The notes under the pieces are model-generated. The model was not told the DNA's origin. It searched no databases and was given only the letters and a program-made list of their open reading frames with translations. Shown here piece by piece: positions 59,505 through 64,000 of a stretch of 64,000 nt of DNA. Both the position numbers and the translations under genes were made by a program. The stretch is from Sclerodactyla briareus. Taxonomy: Eukaryota > Echinodermata > Holothuroidea > Dendrochirotida > Sclerodactylidae. The stretch covers positions 480,501 to 544,500 of the forward strand of contig JAODTK010005578.1 in the NCBI GenBank assembly GCA_026419785.1. Reading direction: 5' to 3'. The stretch's first letter is position 1. The number at the start of each line of letters is the position of its first letter.

Positions 59505-59770
59505 AACCCGAGTAGGTAGGACCTACCCACTCAGGTAGGACCTACCACCTGATGTGGTTAAGTGACCTCCTAGTAGGTTGGACCCCTACCCGAGGAGATC
59601 GGACCTACCCTATTAGATAAGGACCTATACCCCCAAACTCAGTTAGGACCGTCCTGAAGTGGTGTGGGAACCTACCTGAGTGGTAGGACTTTTTCCCTGG
59701 TGGGGTAAGGCCCCCGCAGTGGGTAGGACCTCCCCTGGAGTAGGTAGGTCCTACCTGAGTAGGGTCCTTT
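59505..59770. repeat. Degenerate palindromic minisatellite
   Basis: GGTAGGACCTACC and GTAGGTCCTACC-type strings recur about ten times with irregular 20-40 bp spacing, often preceded by ACTCAG or GAGTA. GGTAGG-A-CCTACC is an odd-centred palindrome, so units read similarly on both strands. Confidence 0.75.
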
Positions 59771-60149
59771 GGGTTTTTTGGTCTGGAAGGCAAACTTTGA
59801 GCTAAAAACTTTATGGATCCAAATGATGTTGTATGGTTTAGAACAAATATCCAGTGAGCCTGCAGGCCCCTAGAAACTCTTGTTGGTTTGCTGGTGAAAC
59901 CTGCCAGTACATCCATATTTATTTTGGAACCCATCGAGTCTTCTTGTCCCTTTCGTCCACCTTCTCACAGGTATACCAAACACAGCAATTTGGTTGGGAC
60001 TTGTAACAATGTGTCTCAGATTTTGATCATCGCTCTGCAAGTGGTGAATAATTCGTCGTTGGCAAGAACTACCCAGTAAACGTTTTGCCCTCTGAACTAT
60101 ATCAGAAAACACTAGAGTGGATTAGAACAATCGCAAATCCCTACAAATT
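59771..60149. other. Unassigned sequence
   Basis: No repeat or gene is recognised; opposing frames at 59,605-59,934 and 59,870-60,112 (minus) and 59,888-60,079 (plus) have no domain. Confidence 0.45.
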
Positions 60150-60375
60150 TGACTTGATTTGAAATCAATTCATGTTCGTCGGGACCATCATCTGTCCCAA
60201 GTTCTGTGTATTTTCTGATGAACCACCTTCAAATAGAGGCAGCAGACGCCGTAGTAATGCCCACGTCGAATCATTAAAAATTTTTTACTAGGGCCTGAAC
60301 ATGTTACAGTTCAGATCAATCGGACGAAATGTTTGAAGATAATTTGTGCTAGGACGCCTAGCGTTCCCCACATTG
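60150..60375 (-). mobile_element. Family E element, diverged fragment
   Basis: The plus strand reads ATGTTCGTCGGGACCATCAT then GTCCCAAGTTCTGTGTA, like 30,120-30,170 of copy 2, and ends with GATCAATCGGACGAAATG..GCTAGGACGCCTAGCGTTC, like 30,304-30,350. Divergence is high. Confidence 0.55.
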
Positions 60376-61109
60376 TGATAGTAACAACAGCCCCAAACCA
60401 AAATTCCCCAAACCTTTCATTGTAGTTGGGAATGATATTAAACCTTGTCTAATCACACTGGAACTGAATGGAAGAAGTTATATTATACTATTTAGGCTAT
60501 ATCATCTTCAATAGGCCTAAAACTACTAGATGAAGTTAACTACTCAAGCTGGCGAACGTACATTTACATACATGTGACTATTGACTAGTAGCTGCCTATC
60601 CTATAGTAAAAATCATTAGTAGTATAAGACTCACCGATCTGCTCGAATCAAAAGTTGGCTCACAATTTCTGATACTGATGACTGAACTATTCTGAGGTTT
60701 TTACTGAGTAAACTTTTTATTGTTGAATATCCAGCCGTTCACTAGTCTCCAGTCTTAAATACGTACTATTCCAACAGGCACACTGATGCAGACTGTGCAC
60801 CATGCGACATAGACTCAGCACTGCTTGTACACAACTCTTGTTCTTCGAAATATTCCCTCCAAAAATCAGCTTGAATCAGCAGAATTTAAGTACAAAAGTC
60901 TGTATTCAATTTCCAGTAAGAATTTCATAAGTCTAGAATATGTATGATTTTATCAGGTCATTTTTGGTCAGTTCTCGTATGATTGGAATGTGAAAATATC
61001 ACCACAGGTAACAGTTATCAAGAGAGGTTACTGCATAGTAATCACATCTGAGAATACAAGGTGTACATAATGTGTTCTCAGGCAGGCTGGCTGGTAATTT
61101 TCTTTGCAG
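60376..61109. other. Unassigned AT-rich sequence
   Basis: No repeat or gene is recognised. The end has a good splice-acceptor-like string (TAATTTTCTTTGCAG, 61,095-61,109). Confidence 0.5.
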
Positions 61110-61424
61110 GATCTGCCGGTATTGGAAATATGTGGTGTAATTTCAAATAGAAAACGAAGTGGCAGAGGTACTTGTACAAATAGGGAGAATAAAATTTACC
61201 ACAGTGCCCGTTCAAAACTGCAACAGGAGATATTTTTTGCATTTTCTGATAGTCCATGTCACTTTAACAAGCAATCAAAGTTGCACAAAATAGATGGAAG
61301 AAGATGTAAGTGCAATATCATCAATTGTAGGCATTGGAGGCCATGGCAGTCTACGAGAGATTTACAAGAAGGTACAGTTGTAATCCGGCTAGACCAGATG
61401 TGTTTGGAAGATAGTCACTTGTGA
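61110..61424 (+). CDS. Tentative exon-like open frame
   Basis: Following the acceptor-like TTTTCTTTGCAG, one frame stays open for 105 codons (GAT at 61,110 to the stop at 61,422-61,424), starting DLPVLEICGVISNRKRSGRG. A donor-like GATGTAAGT at 61,303-61,311 would give a 196-base exon instead. The predicted peptide is Cys- and basic-rich, and I recognise no domain. It lies outside any repeat I can define, which is why I list it; chance remains a strong alternative, because no matching exon is found nearby. Confidence 0.2.
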   Translation, partial: DLPVLEICGVISNRKRSGRGTCTNRENKIYHSARSKLQQEIFFAFSDSPCHFNKQSKLHKIDGRRCKCNIINCRHWRPWQSTRDLQEGTVVIRLDQMCLEDSHL

Positions 61425-61654
61425 ACATGGGATGACAGACGTTAAGCCAATTGATGAAGAAATACATGATATTATAATTCATTATATTGTTGCACGTTGC
61501 AGATTTTTCCTGCTGCTTCTAGTCTCTGGACTCTTGAGTGCAATAGTAGTTGCCTTTGGTTTTTCTTTATAGCTGTATAAGCAAATACTGGGTAAAACCA
61601 GTACTACGAACACCCTATTTGGTGAGTTAACTCATTGTTTAACATTTAATAGGG
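61425..61654. other. Unassigned sequence
   Basis: Nothing is recognised. Confidence 0.5.
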
Positions 61655-61735
61655 AGGGCGGATTAGCTCAGTCGGTAACTCCAGACTGCAAAACCATTTA
61701 ATTGCGAGTTCGGAGCCCCATTGAAGCCCAAGGAC
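61655..61735 (+). ncRNA. tRNA-like sequence, possible SINE head
   Basis: TTAGCTCAGTCGG at 61,663-61,675 fits the RNA polymerase III A box, and GAGTTCGGAGCCC at 61,706-61,718 fits a decayed B box (GGTTCGANTCC); 30 bp separate them, as in tRNAs. CTGCAAA in between could be an anticodon loop of GCA (Cys) type. The acceptor stem does not pair well and the anticodon stem is imperfect, so I do not call a working tRNA. A tRNA pseudogene or the head of a tRNA-derived SINE fits better. A clear SINE body or tail was not identified downstream. Confidence 0.55.
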
Positions 61736-62656
61736 CAGAAATGCGTGCTATCTAGTACGGGTGTGACAATCACGATGATCAGGGTAATTCTGTAATCACT
61801 GTTGAGCCCGTCTTTCGACCTGGAAAACGCTACATTAGATTATCAGCACTGTGTCTAATCATTTGCATTATTCACCATGTCGAATCCAAAATTCAATCGA
61901 TTTTCTGAAGCTTGTTGGGTATGGTCTACCATTAGTAGGCCCACATTTTAACATAGATTGGGAGTCACTGGCGTTATTCAACATGGCTAAATTCGCTGAA
62001 TTTATGCAGATTTTTCCGTTTTTTCCATGACGGGGTCCACCATTGATCCCCTGAATATTAAATCAGAAAATGGGTCACTAGAAGTCATATTTTGTCAATT
62101 TTGGGATTTTAGCACATTTCCTTAAGAACTACTCCTTTGGTAGACTGGCTCGGTCAGTCCTTATGAATTTGAAGTTAGTCACTACTTAGTGCCATTTTTA
62201 TAGGTAGCACACTTACGGGTTGGCACTATTCCACACCTAAATATGTATTCAAAGATTTTGTATGTATTATCTCTAACCAGCAATTGGTTTGTCTTCAAAG
62301 CAGTCTCAACAGGGGAAAACTGGCCCTGTGCCCCCCCCCCCCTTCCCATCTACTATGTCACTCTGGCCTGAACTGGAATGTTATGGTAGGAGAATTCCGA
62401 TTAATTACTTTAAATTTAATTAAATCAGTACAATTTTAGTCCTCAGCGTCACAAGTATTCACACAATTTTCAAGTAACTTTACGTAACTTCACCCACTGC
62501 AAAAATCTAGGTGAGCTACTGTGCCATTTTTCCAACTCTTGCTTCATTAGAAATTGTAGAAAATGTATTTGGATTCCTTTTCTTCACATATCCATACGAT
62601 CATAGAAGAAATGATTTCGATGACCCAGCGAACCATCAACCAAAAATTTTCGACAG
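61736..62656. other. Unassigned sequence with a C12 run
   Basis: Twelve C at 62,331-62,342. An acceptor-like CTCTTGCTTCATTAG ends at 62,550. No repeat family or gene is recognised. Confidence 0.45.
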
Positions 62657-62746
62657 GAGTTGAAGCTGTTTGTAGAGGTTCCAGGAATTGTCTTCTTTGT
62701 AGCCGTATTGATCACATTACTTCTCTTAAGCTACGGCCTCGTGCTG
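62657..62746 (+). CDS. Tentative membrane-segment exon
   Basis: Between TTTTCGACAG (acceptor-like) and GTATGT (donor-like, 62,747) lies a 30-codon frame, an exact multiple of three, that reads VPGIVFFVAVLITLLLLSYG in its core. This would be a convincing transmembrane helix. The acceptor is weak, no flanking exon is identified, and T-rich DNA readily encodes hydrophobic peptides by chance, so this is only a candidate. No protein family is assigned. Confidence 0.2.
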
Positions 62747-64000
62747 GTATGTCACCTGTATGGCTTCCACAAAAAAAAAAAAATAAAGATTTACTTGTGT
62801 AAGTATAGAGCTTCATCTTATCCTTTCAAGTTACTTGTGTTTTATACCATCTTTTGTCTTTTTCTAGTTTAATTGATTTTAATCCCTGACCAGCTCCTGC
62901 GGGTTCAGCTCCTCAAAGCAGCTTACCTTCCCATTCCATCTACTTCAATTCCTTCAAATTCTCGCTTTCTCCAACTGATAATAGCTTCATATCACCACCC
63001 TCAACTATAACTCAACTAAGCAATCGTCTCTCAGTTTGCCTCTATCCTCTTCTGTGAGTTTTTCACCACAACACTGTTTTCTCACCATTGCTCTCTCATT
63101 TTCTCTCAGAATCGCTGTCTCCTTTTCTCTCTCAAACACCATGGTTCCCCCTCCCTACAGTGTTGTGTTGCCCCATGTAACTCCGATAAACTTTTTCTTT
63201 CCTCTCTCCTGTTCTTATAATGCAACTTCCAATAGATTTCCAACTTCCTCCCATGTACCAACTCTACACTTCCCTGAGCGCCACAATTCTTGTTCAGATT
63301 GCTATCACTGCTGCTTCTTGTTTATCACCTGCCCCCACCATGTCCCCTAAGTACGGGCTACTTCATTCCGTCAACCACGCCTCTAACGTTCCACCTCCCA
63401 CCTCCACAAACAATCTCTTGCCAGTTTTGGGTCACTCTAAGAATAAAGATTAAGACTCAGGTTTATAGTCTTGTATCAGGGCATCGCCTCTTCACACGAC
63501 TAGCGCGTTCACTTTAGCACATCTGCCAAGCATTCATACCCCACATCTCATATACAACAGTTTTGCCATTACTCTCTTCTTCTGGCACACATCACATGGG
63601 TCTACCTTTCGACTCCACACTCCTGTCCAACCCACTCACAATCACTTTCTCTGTCCTCCCTCCTGCCTGTTAGCTTCATCCCACACACCGTTCTCCCAAT
63701 ATCGCCATCTCACTTCCTCTCAAACACCAAGGGTGGTTGCTCCCTATACGCAGCTCACCCCTGTTCCTTGATGCCTTCCGTGGTGCTCAGTCATAGGAAC
63801 TCAGATCGTCCTCCTGTATTATTCCGTACATAAAACCCTCTCTTGCACTCATGTAACCCATTGGCCACGGTTGCCCAGCAGATCACCAACTTCATTACAA
63901 CCCCTGATAAGTCTTAACCAGCTATGACACCCTTATGCAGAACCTCTACCACTTGCCTTAACTGAGTCACAAGGACACTTCAAAAAGGCACTGCATCTAT
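62747..64000. repeat. Pyrimidine-rich low-complexity region
   Basis: An A13 run at 62,771-62,783 is followed from about 62,890 to the window end by C/T-rich plus-strand sequence. CTCTCAAACACCATGGTTCC (63,129-63,148) has a diverged partner near 63,717-63,740 (CTCTCAAACACCAAGGGTGG), hinting at an old 590-bp duplication. Ser/Pro/Leu-rich frames here follow from composition and are not called as genes. Confidence 0.5.

Noticed and set aside
61655-61735. Functional tRNA gene
   Set aside because: A and B boxes are present, but the acceptor and anticodon stems do not pair well.
63036-63517. Ser/Pro-rich frames near the right end
   Set aside because: They reflect C/T-rich low-complexity DNA; three overlapping frames are open and no motif is present.

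Overview
This window looks like intergenic or intronic DNA from a metazoan. A repeat-dense marine invertebrate is my best guess, possibly a deuterostome such as an echinoderm, hemichordate or lancelet. The guess rests on CR1/L2-type non-LTR retrotransposons, hAT-like and small inverted-repeat elements, microsatellites, AGGTCA-rich satellites, and the absence of any bacterial-style gene run. The species cannot be fixed from the sequence. I found no convincing intact host protein gene; almost every open frame lies in a repeat or in a decayed mobile element. Two short putative exons near the right end are offered with low confidence.

Layout. 1-11,800: a 22-bp minisatellite (about 470-640), a 1.12-kb element with near-perfect inverted ends (967-2086), a decayed L2/CR1-like LINE on the minus strand (2,850-4,600), a degenerate tandem repeat of about 150 bp (7,340-8,075) and the first copy of a dispersed element here called family E (9,695-10,322). 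11,870-13,093: a minisatellite of about 42 bp with roughly 29 units, butting directly against the truncated 3' end of a CR1-like LINE on the minus strand (13,094-16,190). That LINE still shows an ORF1 esterase-like domain, an APE-type endonuclease and a reverse transcriptase, all frameshifted. 16,600-16,740: a TA microsatellite.

18,690-33,010 is a zone of interleaved non-autonomous elements. Family A has four copies, two per orientation, with tandem GTCGGGG-type units near one end. Family B has two copies, one sitting inside a family A copy. There are also long G or C homopolymers and a minus-strand copy of family E. 33,287-35,110 is a family E copy split by a 1,335-bp hAT-like insertion with an 8-bp target duplication; the insertion carries about 500 nt of nearly pure purine.

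39,870-50,700 is satellite-rich. It holds more family E sequence, an eight-copy array of about 300 bp (41,225-43,445) full of AGGTCA hexamers, a compound A/B array with two foldback elements (46,284-48,240), and a family E block that ends in a 595-bp higher-order duplication (48,850-50,695). 51,600-64,000 holds LINE 3' fragments, a 139-bp element with perfect 10-bp inverted ends, two small minisatellites, a tRNA-like A/B-box sequence that could head a SINE, and pyrimidine-rich low-complexity DNA.

Nothing here acts together as a pathway. The biology is a record of nested insertion, satellite growth and decay. Many copies differ by single-base gaps in homopolymers, so uncorrected long-read errors may account for some of the frameshifts.
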